DNA of 64,000 nt from Elusimicrobiota bacterium (GTDB lineage Bacteria; Elusimicrobiota; Elusimicrobia; FEN-1173): NCBI GenBank assembly GCA_016714745.1, contig JADKCG010000006.1:77534-141533 (forward strand). Reading direction: 5' to 3'. The position numbers and the translations under genes are program-made. The notes beneath the pieces are model-generated. The model saw nothing but the letters and a program-made list of their open reading frames with translations, made no database searches and was not told the origin of the DNA. Shown piece by piece: positions 1 to 7,675 of this stretch; position 1 is the first letter of the stretch; each line of letters opens with the position of its first letter.

Positions 1-508
1 TCAGGTCGGAGATCACAAGCCCTTTGCGCGCACGGCGATTTAAAGAATGGAGAGCCTCGCCCCGCAACGGGAGAGGGATGTGGTGAAGAAAGAGAGAGGC
101 AACAACATAGTCGAAGGTTAACTCTTTGGGCATGTCCCGCAAATCCCGTTCCAAAACGGTGATTTCCGGGTAAGGGCGGGCCGCTTGCTTAGCGAAAGCG
201 GTGATCTCCGGCACGAGTTCCACCGCGGTGATTCGAAGCGAATGGCCGTTCTCCCGGGCCCACTTCACAAGGGCAATCGGGATATCGGCCCCGCCTGTCC
301 CAACGTCTAAAATGTGCACGGGTTCCCCGGGATGCCACCGCCCACTCCATTCCATGAGCGGTCGCAAAACGGTGGCCACGCCCCCAAACCAGCGATTCAT
401 TTTTGCCAAGAAATACAACGCCCGCCGAGCATCGTTGGAATTGAAGGGACGGGTGTCCATCCATTCGTCTTCGTCAATGGGAACCGAAAGGTCGGGAAAC
501 AGGGTCAA
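1..508 (-). CDS. SAM-dependent methyltransferase, 3' end outside window
   Basis: Reading the minus strand from a TTG at 506-508 gives an uninterrupted frame to the window edge (about 169 residues). It holds the class I methyltransferase motif I HILDVGTGGADIPIAL near residue 65, an acidic motif II region ITAVELVPE, and a FDYVVASLFLHH segment typical of UbiE-like enzymes. The TTG overlaps the TGA of the upstream polyketide synthase (TTGA), so the two are translationally coupled. In type III PKS clusters such an enzyme usually O- or C-methylates the polyketide; that role here is inferred from context. The start is inferred from the overlap and the frame; no ATG start is available. Confidence 0.8.
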   Translation of the reverse strand, partial: MTLFPDLSVPIDEDEWMDTRPFNSNDARRALYFLAKMNRWFGGVATVLRPLMEWSGRWHPGEPVHILDVGTGGADIPIALVKWARENGHSLRITAVELVPEITAFAKQAARPYPEITVLERDLRDMPKELTFDYVVASLFLHHIPLPLRGEALHSLNRRARKGLVISDL

Positions 509-1551
509 GGGAACTCCAAAAACAGGGCGTGGGCTGAAAAACCGGCTCCGAACGAGGCCATAAAGGCCCGCTCTCCCGGCCGAGGGGGTCTCCGCGCCAA
601 CGATTCTTTTAAGGCGAAAAGAACCGTGGGGGACGATAAGTTCCCAAATTTCCGAAGCACCGCGTGGCTGGCCGCCAAATCGCCGGGATCCAACGCCAGG
701 CCCCGCTCGAGAGCTTCCAAAACTTTTGCTCCCCCCGCGTGAAGCACCCAACGGCTGATGTCCGACCGACGCCACCCCGATTGATCCAATAGAACTTTTA
801 AGAGCCGGGCGGTGGCCTGGGCCGCCCGTCCGGGAACTTCTTTGACAAGCACGTTGCGAAGACGACCGTTCTCGGTGCGAAATCGCAATCCGTCCCGCCA
901 TTCTGGGACAACCAGAGAAGAAAAATGAGTCAACGCAGGGCCCGACCCGGGTCCCGCTCTCAAAAGAGCGGCGGCGGAACCGTCGGCAAAGATCGCGTTA
1001 GAGATCACAAGGTCCGGCGCATCGTCGGAATACAGGGCAGCCGAACATATTTCCGTGCTGACCACCGCCGCGAGTTGGCCCGGATGACTGCGGCAAAAAT
1101 TGTCCGCGGCCTGAAGGGCCGGGAGCGCCGCCCCACATCCCATGCCCACGAGGTCGGCGTATTGAACGTTAGACGGTAAGTGGGCGGCGGCCACCACTTG
1201 GGCGGCCAGGCCAGGGCACACATACCCCGTGCACGTGGTGACAGCCAGAAACCCCACCTCCGTGGACAACAGTTTTGCCTGTTTCAGCGCAGACCGCAAA
1301 GATCGAACAGAAAGTGTCACCGCTTCCCGTTCAAAGCGACGGTTAATCCGGTCGGGATCGGATTCCAACACTTCGTCAAGGGACGTGAGCGAAAAGTGCC
1401 GCGTCGCCACGGATTCGTGGGCAAACACGCGACGGTAAAGCGCCCGGGTCGCCGGACGAATTTCAAAACGGCTTAAAATAAACCGAAGCGCCTCAGGCTG
1501 AGAGACCCGAAGCCGAGGAACCGCTGAAGCAAGGGCAATCAGGCGTGTCAT
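505..1551 (-). CDS. Type III polyketide synthase (chalcone/stilbene synthase family)
   Basis: 348 residues, close to the family norm of 350-400. The thiolase-fold catalytic triad is visible: Cys in LVGMGCGAALPAL (about residue 138), His in WVLHAGGAKVLEALE (about 270) and Asn in FGNLSSPTV (about 303). The C-terminal FGAGFSAHALFLEF is the usual family ending. The enzyme condenses malonyl-CoA extenders onto an acyl-CoA starter to make a small aromatic or pyrone polyketide; the product cannot be told from sequence. It is followed by an overlapping methyltransferase. A RAYT element abuts the start codon, so no normal ribosome binding site is left upstream. Confidence 0.92.
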   Translation of the reverse strand: MTRLIALASAVPRLRVSQPEALRFILSRFEIRPATRALYRRVFAHESVATRHFSLTSLDEVLESDPDRINRRFEREAVTLSVRSLRSALKQAKLLSTEVGFLAVTTCTGYVCPGLAAQVVAAAHLPSNVQYADLVGMGCGAALPALQAADNFCRSHPGQLAAVVSTEICSAALYSDDAPDLVISNAIFADGSAAALLRAGPGSGPALTHFSSLVVPEWRDGLRFRTENGRLRNVLVKEVPGRAAQATARLLKVLLDQSGWRRSDISRWVLHAGGAKVLEALERGLALDPGDLAASHAVLRKFGNLSSPTVLFALKESLARRPPRPGERAFMASFGAGFSAHALFLEFP

Positions 1552-1554
1552 CTT

Positions 1555-2629
1555 AGGGGACGTTGCTTATTTAGTGTTATTAAGAGTTTTATTTAAAAAA
1601 TCTTCCCATTCTTTGGCGTGGGGTACACCTCGACGCGCGGCCTGATAAACCAGGGTGGGCTTCATCCCAGTATCCCGACACAGATCTCTTCCGTTCTGGT
1701 TTAAGTGTTTAATCCACAGATAGCAAATCCCTTCCCGTGCCCGCACCACCTCACGATTCCTGCCACCCCCGGCCAATGATTCCAGGGAGACATGGATATG
1801 CCGACAAACACCCTCTGACAATTCACCCACCTTCCATTGTTTGAGAAGGTGCGTTTTTTTTTCTTCTCGGCGAGCCACGTCTTGAACCAAGTCACCAACA
1901 AAATCACTACCTCCCAAAATACGTTCGTCCCCTAAATAGTTTTCCCTCCCACGTTTCATTTTCAGAACCGCTTCCCAGCCCCCATAACTGCGCCGCAATC
2001 CCCCGCCCTCGTAACGATGAGCATTTTTATCTTTTAATCCCTCCACCACAAAGAGGCGGTAAGCACCCTTGGCTTTTGCTCCCATTTTAGAAAACCGAGA
2101 TAGGACGTCGCCTACTTCCTGCCAGGGCCGCGCCAAGTTCCCCATCAACACGCTATGCCCTGTCCAGGGGTAGCGATCTAATTCTTCCACCGAACCGACA
2201 AGCCCCGCCCTCAACGGATTTAAGTGAATATACCGCACCAGTTCCAACAGATAGGGTTCTTCTTCACAGAGGACAGATTTGAATCGGTTTTGAAATAGGT
2301 GACCCACTCGTGCGTGCCGCCGATTAAAATTTCCAGCGTAACCCGTCATTAGACTGCGCATGCTTCGAGACAACGGGATTTGAGTGGAACGGACCAACAA
2401 GTGAAAATGGTTTGGCATCAGTGCCCAAGCCATCACTATTAAATGTTTCTTCCCACAGAGAACATCCAGCCGATCAAGAAAATCCGTCCTATCCAGATCA
2501 TCCACAAACAAATTTGTGCGAGCGATTCCCCGCCCCATCACGTGATGCAGTGCACCCGGCATATCCAATCGAGCTTGACGTGGCATGCGCACACCCTACC
2601 TTAATAACACTAAATAAGCAACGTCCCCT
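1555..2629. mobile_element. RAYT transposable element with 30-bp inverted termini
   Basis: The element is bounded by perfect 30-bp inverted repeats, 1555-1584 and 2600-2629, starting AGGGGACGTTGC and continuing CTTATTTAGTG. They flank a single transposase gene with almost no spare DNA. The same terminal sequence bounds a 200-bp hairpin element (4691-4890) and a 301-bp deletion derivative (5340-5640), which shows that these termini are the mobile boundaries. The element lies between the stop of the FG-GAP gene and the start codon of the polyketide synthase. Confidence 0.85.
1567..2592 (-). CDS. REP-associated tyrosine transposase (Y1/HUH family)
   Basis: 341 residues. The N-terminal Y1 transposase domain carries the HUH motif in MPNHFHLLV (about residue 62) and the likely nucleophilic tyrosine in MTGYAGNFNRRH (about residue 88). 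Typical RAYT signatures follow: HLFQNRFKSVL and YIHLNPLRAGLV. A C-terminal extension of about 140 residues ends in a helix-turn-helix-like segment (GMKPTLVYQAARRG), as in the longer RAYT proteins. Such enzymes cut and join single-stranded DNA at repeat hairpins. The gene is intact and fills the space between the 30-bp inverted termini. Confidence 0.92.
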   Translation of the reverse strand: MRMPRQARLDMPGALHHVMGRGIARTNLFVDDLDRTDFLDRLDVLCGKKHLIVMAWALMPNHFHLLVRSTQIPLSRSMRSLMTGYAGNFNRRHARVGHLFQNRFKSVLCEEEPYLLELVRYIHLNPLRAGLVGSVEELDRYPWTGHSVLMGNLARPWQEVGDVLSRFSKMGAKAKGAYRLFVVEGLKDKNAHRYEGGGLRRSYGGWEAVLKMKRGRENYLGDERILGGSDFVGDLVQDVARREEKKTHLLKQWKVGELSEGVCRHIHVSLESLAGGGRNREVVRAREGICYLWIKHLNQNGRDLCRDTGMKPTLVYQAARRGVPHAKEWEDFLNKTLNNTK

Positions 2630-2636
2630 AAAATAA

Positions 2637-4574
2637 TTATTGAACAACAACATTTTGTTTTTCGGTTCCGTGGGGAGTGACTATGTAAAAAACGTAAATC
2701 CCGGGAGCCACCATTTCCCCCGCGTCGTTTCGACCGTCCCACTCCACAGGCCATAGTCCAATTCCACGCTCCTCATCGAAAAGGGTCGCGAGGGTGACGC
2801 CCCGGCGGTCGATGACCCACACCTTGATTCGCCCGGCGGCGGACAAGGAACATTCCACCCGGATGGGCTCACCCCCGCGGCGGAGCACCGTCGTCAGCGG
2901 TTGAGTGCCAGCCTCCTCGATTCCGAGGATAACAGTATTTTCGGCGCGCTCGCTTTCCCGTCCAAATCGGTTGCGAAAAATAACCCCAACGGTGCGCGTG
3001 CCGGTCCCCGGAAGAAGCGGCAATCGGAGCGATGGCTGAAACGGCAACCACCGATTCATCAACGAGGGGTCGCCGTTGCCGTCCAACCGCATTTCCACCG
3101 GGTCCCCCTCCACCGAAAAATCAACGGTGCGCTCTACGGGAGACAGCCCCCGCTCCCGGAACTGGATCTGCGGGTTGTCCAATGGATGAAAGCCATAAAT
3201 GACCAAAGCCCAAAAGGTTCCCGTGCTTCCCAGTTCTCCGAGCACCAGATCGTCAAATCCGTCACCGTTCACATCCCCCAAATCGGCCGCTCGTGCGGCC
3301 CCCAAAATATTCCGGAAGACCAAGGATGTGGTCAAGGTCGGGGTAGGAAATGCTTGGATGTCATTTGATAGGTTGAGCGTTGTGCTGGAGACGGTCACGC
3401 GACCAACGTCGTTGCGACCATCCCCATCAAAATCGCCTAACAATGGATTTAAAACCTCGTTCAGAAGAAGGGAACGGAAGCTTTCGACCACGGGTTGATA
3501 GTTGGGAGATGTCTCCTGAAGTGCGATGTCCGGGAAATCCGATCGAAAGCCGGACCCGGGAATCAAAACATCGATACGCCCTAAGTTATTGTCAGGATCT
3601 AGGTAAGCCCGATTCGCATACATCTCGTCCTGACCATCCCCGTCTAAATCTCCCGCACCGGAGAAGAGGGTATCGCTGTTGTCATGCCAAAGAGTCACGT
3701 TCGGCGCTCTAAAATTAACGGTGGGTGAAAAATCCCAGAGAGGAGGAAGCGCCGTGCTTCCGAAAATAACATAGGCGCCCGGATCGCGATCCCCGCCCCG
3801 AATGGAAAGAACGATATCACAAATAGGATCGTTGTTGAATTTGCCCGTTGAGACGAATTGCCCCAGATAGCCTCCCGCGGGGCCTTGAAACTGTAACACC
3901 CCATTTTCCGTCGATGGATTGAACAGCCCTGTTCGTCGGGAACCAGTGCCGGGAATGACGAAAACCTTTCCCGCGGCGTTTTGATCAATGATCGATCCGA
4001 TCAATAGATCGATCTTCCCATCTCCCGTCACATCACCCATCGCCACCCCCAGAAGGCTCGGGCCTGGGGTTGGATATTCAATCACCCAGTCCGCGTCTGT
4101 CTCCAGGCTGGACGAACTCGGAAAGGGCTCGCTTCCATAGTAAACCAAAATCTTTTGGTCACCGTTAAGGGAACTGGAATAGTTATAAGAGACAATTAAA
4201 TCGTCGTATCCATCACCGTCGATATCGGCGCTGTAAACAATCGGAGTAAAACGACCCCTAAAAGAAAGGGTCGTAATGGCTTTGGTTCCAATATCCCCAC
4301 TGTTCAAGTTCGGCCCACCTGGAATGATGAAAGCGTTCCAGGTGTCTGTAACGTCAAATCGTGCCGCCACAATGTCCATGTATCCGTCGCCGTTATAATC
4401 TCCCTTTGCGTAAATCTGAAAGTCGTCCCTCACATAATCACTGAAAAAGGCTGGCATCTCAAAAATGACATTGGCGGCGTTACTGGGTATCTCCGCCCCG
4501 TGGGCGCAGAATATACCCGTCATTGGAATTGCCAACAGAGAGAAAAAGGTTTTATTTTTAATCCTGAACCCCAA
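2637..4574 (-). CDS. Secreted FG-GAP repeat protein with FlgD-like C-terminus
   Basis: 645 residues from a TTG start preceded by a G-rich ribosome binding site. Residues 1-26 form a signal peptide (FFSLLAIPMTGIFCAHGAE). The body has repeated calcium-binding FG-GAP units such as DYNGDGYMDIV, DIDGDGYDDLIV, DVTGDGKIDLLIG, DLDGDGQDEMY and DVNGDGFDDLVLG, expected to fold as an integrin-like beta-propeller. The last ~90 residues (VEWDGRNDAGEMVAPGIYVF) match a FlgD-type Ig domain found at the end of many exported surface proteins. It is a probable cell-surface or secreted adhesin; the ligand is unknown. Confidence 0.85.
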   Translation of the reverse strand: MGFRIKNKTFFSLLAIPMTGIFCAHGAEIPSNAANVIFEMPAFFSDYVRDDFQIYAKGDYNGDGYMDIVAARFDVTDTWNAFIIPGGPNLNSGDIGTKAITTLSFRGRFTPIVYSADIDGDGYDDLIVSYNYSSSLNGDQKILVYYGSEPFPSSSSLETDADWVIEYPTPGPSLLGVAMGDVTGDGKIDLLIGSIIDQNAAGKVFVIPGTGSRRTGLFNPSTENGVLQFQGPAGGYLGQFVSTGKFNNDPICDIVLSIRGGDRDPGAYVIFGSTALPPLWDFSPTVNFRAPNVTLWHDNSDTLFSGAGDLDGDGQDEMYANRAYLDPDNNLGRIDVLIPGSGFRSDFPDIALQETSPNYQPVVESFRSLLLNEVLNPLLGDFDGDGRNDVGRVTVSSTTLNLSNDIQAFPTPTLTTSLVFRNILGAARAADLGDVNGDGFDDLVLGELGSTGTFWALVIYGFHPLDNPQIQFRERGLSPVERTVDFSVEGDPVEMRLDGNGDPSLMNRWLPFQPSLRLPLLPGTGTRTVGVIFRNRFGRESERAENTVILGIEEAGTQPLTTVLRRGGEPIRVECSLSAAGRIKVWVIDRRGVTLATLFDEERGIGLWPVEWDGRNDAGEMVAPGIYVFYIVTPHGTEKQNVVVQ

Positions 4575-4618
4575 GTTCCCCCCCCATTTTTTCTTTTTTT
4601 CACCAACCCCGACATATA

Positions 4619-4647
4619 CTTATACCCCCAAATCAGCCCAGTTTCAA
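4619..4647 (-). promoter_or_regulatory. Sigma-70-like promoter of the FG-GAP gene
   Basis: On the minus strand TTGAAA (4642-4647) and TATAAG (4619-4624) are separated by 17 bp. They lie 45 bp upstream of the TTG start at 4574. Confidence 0.6.
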
Positions 4648-4690
4648 GATAAAAAATAGGCGAGACCTCAGTGTCAGGTCCCTTGGATTC

Positions 4691-4890
4691 AGGGGACGTT
4701 GCTTATTTAGCCCGGAATCCCCAGTTGGGCGTGAGGACCGATACGGAAAAGGCGGGCTTTTTTACGAACAAAAAAGTGAAGGTCGTAGCAGGGACTACGA
4801 ACGAACTTTTTTGTGAAGTAAAAAGCCCGGATTTTCCGTCGCATCCGGCGATCCAACTGAAAATTCCGGGCTAAATAAGAAACTTCCCCT
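4691..4890. repeat. 200-bp imperfect hairpin element with RAYT termini
   Basis: The ends match the RAYT element termini (AGGGGACGTTGCTTATTTAG on the left; three mismatches on the right). Pairing continues inward: CCCGGAAT with ATTCCGGG, GGGCTTTTT with AAAAAGCCC, AAAAAAGT with ACTTTTTT, and a core GTCGTAG / CTACGAAC around a short loop. The whole unit can fold as one long stem. A stem with the same core architecture but no RAYT ends occurs at 51108-51268. Probably a non-autonomous element moved by the RAYT; the short open frame inside it is not a gene. Confidence 0.75.
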
Positions 4891-4901
4891 CAAATGATCG
4901 A

Positions 4902-4920
4902 CACGGGCAGGATGCCCGTG
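4902..4920. repeat. Short intergenic palindrome (CACGGGCAGG type)
   Basis: CACGGGCAGGATGCCCGTG, a 19-bp imperfect palindrome followed by CTACAAA. The same unit recurs at 45851-45869 and in altered form near 24189 and 34209, usually beside a CATGGGCTTCC palindrome. Confidence 0.7.
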
Positions 4921-4932
4921 CTACAAAGACAA

Positions 4933-4962
4933 AAGGCCCCTCCCCGGCGGGGGAAGGACCTT
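4933..4962 (-). terminator. Rho-independent terminator of tmRNA
   Basis: On the minus strand AAGGTCCTTCCCC pairs with GGGGAGGGGCCTT around a CGCC loop (13 pairs including wobbles). A T-rich tract (TTGTCTTTG) follows, 24 nt past the tmRNA 3' end. Confidence 0.75.
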
Positions 4963-4985
4963 TCGTTGGGGTAAACCCCACCAAA

Positions 4986-5333
4986 TGGTGGAGGTGGCGG
5001 GAATCGAACCCGCGTCCGGGAGTGCGTTGACTCGGTCACTACAGGCTTAGCCTAGGCTTGGTCTCGCGCCCGGGGTGTCCCTAGACAGAACCACCCAGGC
5101 GCCAGCTCCGTTGTTTTCTCGTCGGTCCCGACGAAACGCGCGGGATGCGACCAGCCGGCTAATGGCGCTCGTTCCCGGTAGCCGGCGTTCTGGGACGAGC
5201 GTCACGGCTGTTTAGGCCGCGAGAGCCAACTCAGTGTTGGCGTTTAACGGTTTGCCCGTTTTTTAACGAAGCGCGGACGACTTCGGCCTGCGACCTGAAT
5301 CTCCAACACCCTCGTCGAACCCTGTTCACCCCC
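4986..5333 (-). ncRNA. ssrA: tmRNA (transfer-messenger RNA)
   Basis: 348 nt. The 3' end (minus strand) is GGGTTCGATTCCCGCC followed by ACCTCCACCA: a T-arm, acceptor strand and encoded CCA. The 5' end GGGGGTGAAC pairs with CACCTCC to close the seven-base acceptor stem, and GGTTCGACG matches the conserved 5' region. The tag reading frame ends in ANTELALAA then TAA (about 5217-5250), the usual LALAA degron; the resume codon is probably the Gly codon in GGCAAACCG, but this is not certain. It rescues stalled ribosomes and tags their products for degradation. A RAYT-derived element starts only 7 bp upstream of the mature 5' end. Confidence 0.96.
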
Positions 5334-5339
5334 AAAGAA

Positions 5340-5640
5340 AGGGGACGTTGCTTATTTAGTGCTATTAGGAATTTTTAGCACTAAAACTTTTTAATCTTCG
5401 CCAGCCGGTTCGCTGGGACGTTCGGTCTGATATACCAGATCCGGTTTCATGTGAATATCCCGACAACACCTATTTTTTATCCAGCCGCTTAAACAAACTC
5501 CAGGTCCATATCATCACGAACCAATGACTTGGAGAGGTCCTCCGCCCCTTCCCGTGAGGCAGTGTGCCCGACCAATCCAATTGGGCCAGCCGAAGCGTGC
5601 GCACAGCCAACCTAATAACACTAAATAAGCAACGTCCCCT
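5340..5640. mobile_element. RAYT-derived deletion element (MITE-like)
   Basis: Bounded by the same terminal inverted repeats as the full RAYT element (5341-5369 and 5611-5640, one internal mismatch). The interior is a decayed relic of both ends of the transposase gene. Near 5430-5466 it resembles the 3' coding end (GATATACCAG, TATCCCGACA); near 5560-5607 it resembles the 5' coding end (AGGCAGTGTGCCCG, GCGTGCGCACA). About 770 bp of the middle are missing. It cannot encode a transposase and would need one in trans. Confidence 0.8.
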
Positions 5641-5644
5641 ATTT

Positions 5645-5979
5645 CTAGTTAGAGTTTTCTATGGTGTAGGTGAGGGCGTGGCGGACTCTTCGGCGGTCTT
5701 CGCCTTGGCGGAAATTTAGCCCGGTGACAATGAGCCCTGGTTGCCGTCGCTTCGGGCGACAACCACGGGGACGCGCCGGAATTCGAAACGCCCGGCGATC
5801 GCGAAATCCAAAAATACGGTTTCGCCGGGTTCCCAGGGTTCGAGGGTTTCGATACGGAGACCGGAAAAACTGATGTCCCGTATGATGACCCGACCGACTT
5901 TTTCCCCTTCCACTTCTCGGTAGATGTCTCCACCGACAAAAAAACTCACCCTGCTATGGGCACGTTGATCGGATATCAT
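5645..5979 (-). CDS. PilZ-domain protein (probable c-di-GMP effector), frameshifted near C-terminus
   Basis: The first ~75 residues (QRAHSRVSFFVGGDIYRE, then VIIRDISFSGLRIET) fit a PilZ domain: an RxxxR-like N-terminal motif and a DISxxG-type motif. The open frame stops at 5716, but another frame from about 5765 continues with GLIVTGLNFRQGEDRRRVRH and stops at TAG 5645-5647. That segment resembles the end of a PilZ barrel, so a one-base indel around 5740-5770 is likely. The ATG overlaps the stop of tadA by 4 bases. It is the last gene of the efflux operon. Confidence 0.7.
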
Positions 5980-6452
5980 TTGGACCGCCTTTTCGCTCGA
6001 AAAAAGTCCTGAAGCAGGCGACGACTGTCGATCCCCAGGACTCCCCCTCCCACTTCCGCGCGGTGGTTCAAGACAGGATGCCGCAACAAATCAACGACCG
6101 ACCCAGCGGCACCCGCTTTATGGTCCCATACACCGAAGACCACGCGCTTGATGCGGGCCAAAACAATTGCCCCCGCACAAAGCACACACGGTTCCATCGT
6201 AGTATATAACGTCGTATCAATCAACCGCTCTTGCTTCAATCGGCGCGCGGCTTTGCGGATCGCCAAGATTTCTGCGTGGGCCGTGGGATCCACTCTTTCG
6301 CGAATGCGGTTCCTCCCACGGGCAATGACTTTCCCCCCCAAGACAATCACGGCGCCCACGGGGACTTCGTCGGCACTGGCCGCGCGGCGGGCTTCCGCCA
6401 TGGCCATTCCCATAAAACGATGGTCGAGGTCGCTGGGGGAAAGAGATTTCAA
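5976..6452 (-). CDS. tadA: tRNA-specific adenosine deaminase
   Basis: 158 residues. The zinc and catalytic motifs of the cytidine deaminase fold are present: HAEI (about residue 59, with the catalytic Glu) and PCVLCAG (about 88-94). MAMAEARRA, DEVPVGAVIV and GVWDHKAGAAGS are typical of TadA. It converts A34 to inosine in tRNA-Arg(ACG). It overlaps the M48 protease gene upstream and the PilZ gene downstream by 4 bases each, so it is expressed within the efflux operon. Confidence 0.93.
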   Translation of the reverse strand: MKSLSPSDLDHRFMGMAMAEARRAASADEVPVGAVIVLGGKVIARGRNRIRERVDPTAHAEILAIRKAARRLKQERLIDTTLYTTMEPCVLCAGAIVLARIKRVVFGVWDHKAGAAGSVVDLLRHPVLNHRAEVGGGVLGIDSRRLLQDFFRAKRRSK

Positions 6453-7675
6453 CGAAGGGCGCGCACCCGCTCGACCAACGGCGGGTGGGTATGGTGCAAG
6501 AACACGTAAAAGGGGTGGGGGGTGAGGTTGGCTAAACTGTCGGCGGAAAGTTTGCGAAGTCCCGTCGATAACGCGCGGCCGGTTCCGAGCGTTTCGGCGG
6601 CGTAACGGTCGGCCTCGAACTCGTTGCGGCGCGACAGGGCGTGAAGCGGAAGCGACAAAAGAAAACTTACCGGACTAAAAAGAATCCCGAACACGGCAAA
6701 CCCCGCATAGATGGATGAGGACACCTGAAAAGCGTCGAAAAGATCTGACCACTTCAGAGCCCAAGACAAGAGGAAAAGCGTCGCACCGGTTTGGGCGGCG
6801 CTCAAGATAAAGCCTTTCCAGACATGGCCTTTTTTGTGATGGCCGATTTCGTGGGCTAAAACGCCCACCAACTCTTCCACTGATTGTTTCGTTACCAAGG
6901 TGTCGAACAGGGCGATCCGTTTATTTTTGCCGAACCCCGTAAAAAAGGCATTTCCCTTGGAAGATCGTTTTGAGCCGTCCATAACAAAAAGGTTCGTCAG
7001 GGGAAACCCCACCCGGCGGGCATAATCAAAAATGGCGCGACGAAGTTCGCCTTCGGGCAGAGGGGTGAATTTGTTGAAAAGCGGAAGAATCCACGTCGGC
7101 GCTACGAACTGAAGCACGAGAGTGAAGGCCGTCACCGCCCCCCAGGCCCAAAGCCAAGCAGAGGTTCCCCACCGTCCGAAGAACCACAGCAAAAGGGCCA
7201 ACAGCGGACCCCCGATCACCGCCGTCAACAAAAGGCCTTTAACGCGATCCAGGACGAACGTCCGGGGTGTCGTCTTATTAAAGCCGAAACGCGCCTCGAG
7301 CACGAACGTGGCATAGAGGGAGAAAGGCAGACTGAACAGTTCGTTCAGGACAAAGAGAATTCCCAGATACATCACCCCGGTCAGGATCACGGAAAGGCCC
7401 CAGGCTCCAACGAGGTGATCGACGAACCCAAACCCTCCCAAAAACCAGAAGGCCAGCAGGCCCGCGAGTTTCACAGAAGAATCGACAAACCCAAACCGTG
7501 TTTTGGCCCGGGTGTAGTTTTGGGCGCGGGCATACTTTTCCCCATCGTAGACATCTTCGAAACCGGCCGGGGGAACTTTCTTCAAGGCGCTTAAATTCAA
7601 TAGATCGGCGGTCCATTCCACCCACTGAACAAGAATGAGCATTCCCGCGATGAAAAGACCCAGGGGGGTTAACAT
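6449..7675 (-). CDS. M48 family zinc metalloprotease (Ste24-like), membrane
   Basis: 408 residues with several hydrophobic segments (start LFIAGMLILVQWV; middle VILTGVMYLGILFVL; late AGFAVFGILFSPVSFLL). The zinc site is HEIGHHKKGH (about residue 275) and the third ligand lies in NEFEADRYAAE (about 350). FFTGFGKNKRIALFDTL is characteristic of CAAX prenyl protease 1/Ste24. It presumably cleaves membrane proteins or peptides at the inner membrane. It overlaps the RND gene upstream by 7 bp and tadA downstream by 4 bp. Confidence 0.9.
   Translation of the reverse strand: MLTPLGLFIAGMLILVQWVEWTADLLNLSALKKVPPAGFEDVYDGEKYARAQNYTRAKTRFGFVDSSVKLAGLLAFWFLGGFGFVDHLVGAWGLSVILTGVMYLGILFVLNELFSLPFSLYATFVLEARFGFNKTTPRTFVLDRVKGLLLTAVIGGPLLALLLWFFGRWGTSAWLWAWGAVTAFTLVLQFVAPTWILPLFNKFTPLPEGELRRAIFDYARRVGFPLTNLFVMDGSKRSSKGNAFFTGFGKNKRIALFDTLVTKQSVEELVGVLAHEIGHHKKGHVWKGFILSAAQTGATLFLLSWALKWSDLFDAFQVSSSIYAGFAVFGILFSPVSFLLSLPLHALSRRNEFEADRYAAETLGTGRALSTGLRKLSADSLANLTPHPFYVFLHHTHPPLVERVRALR

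Noticed and set aside
4671..4874. 67-residue open frame in the hairpin element
   Set aside because: It lies wholly inside the palindromic element at 4691-4890 and has no ribosome binding site or known domain.
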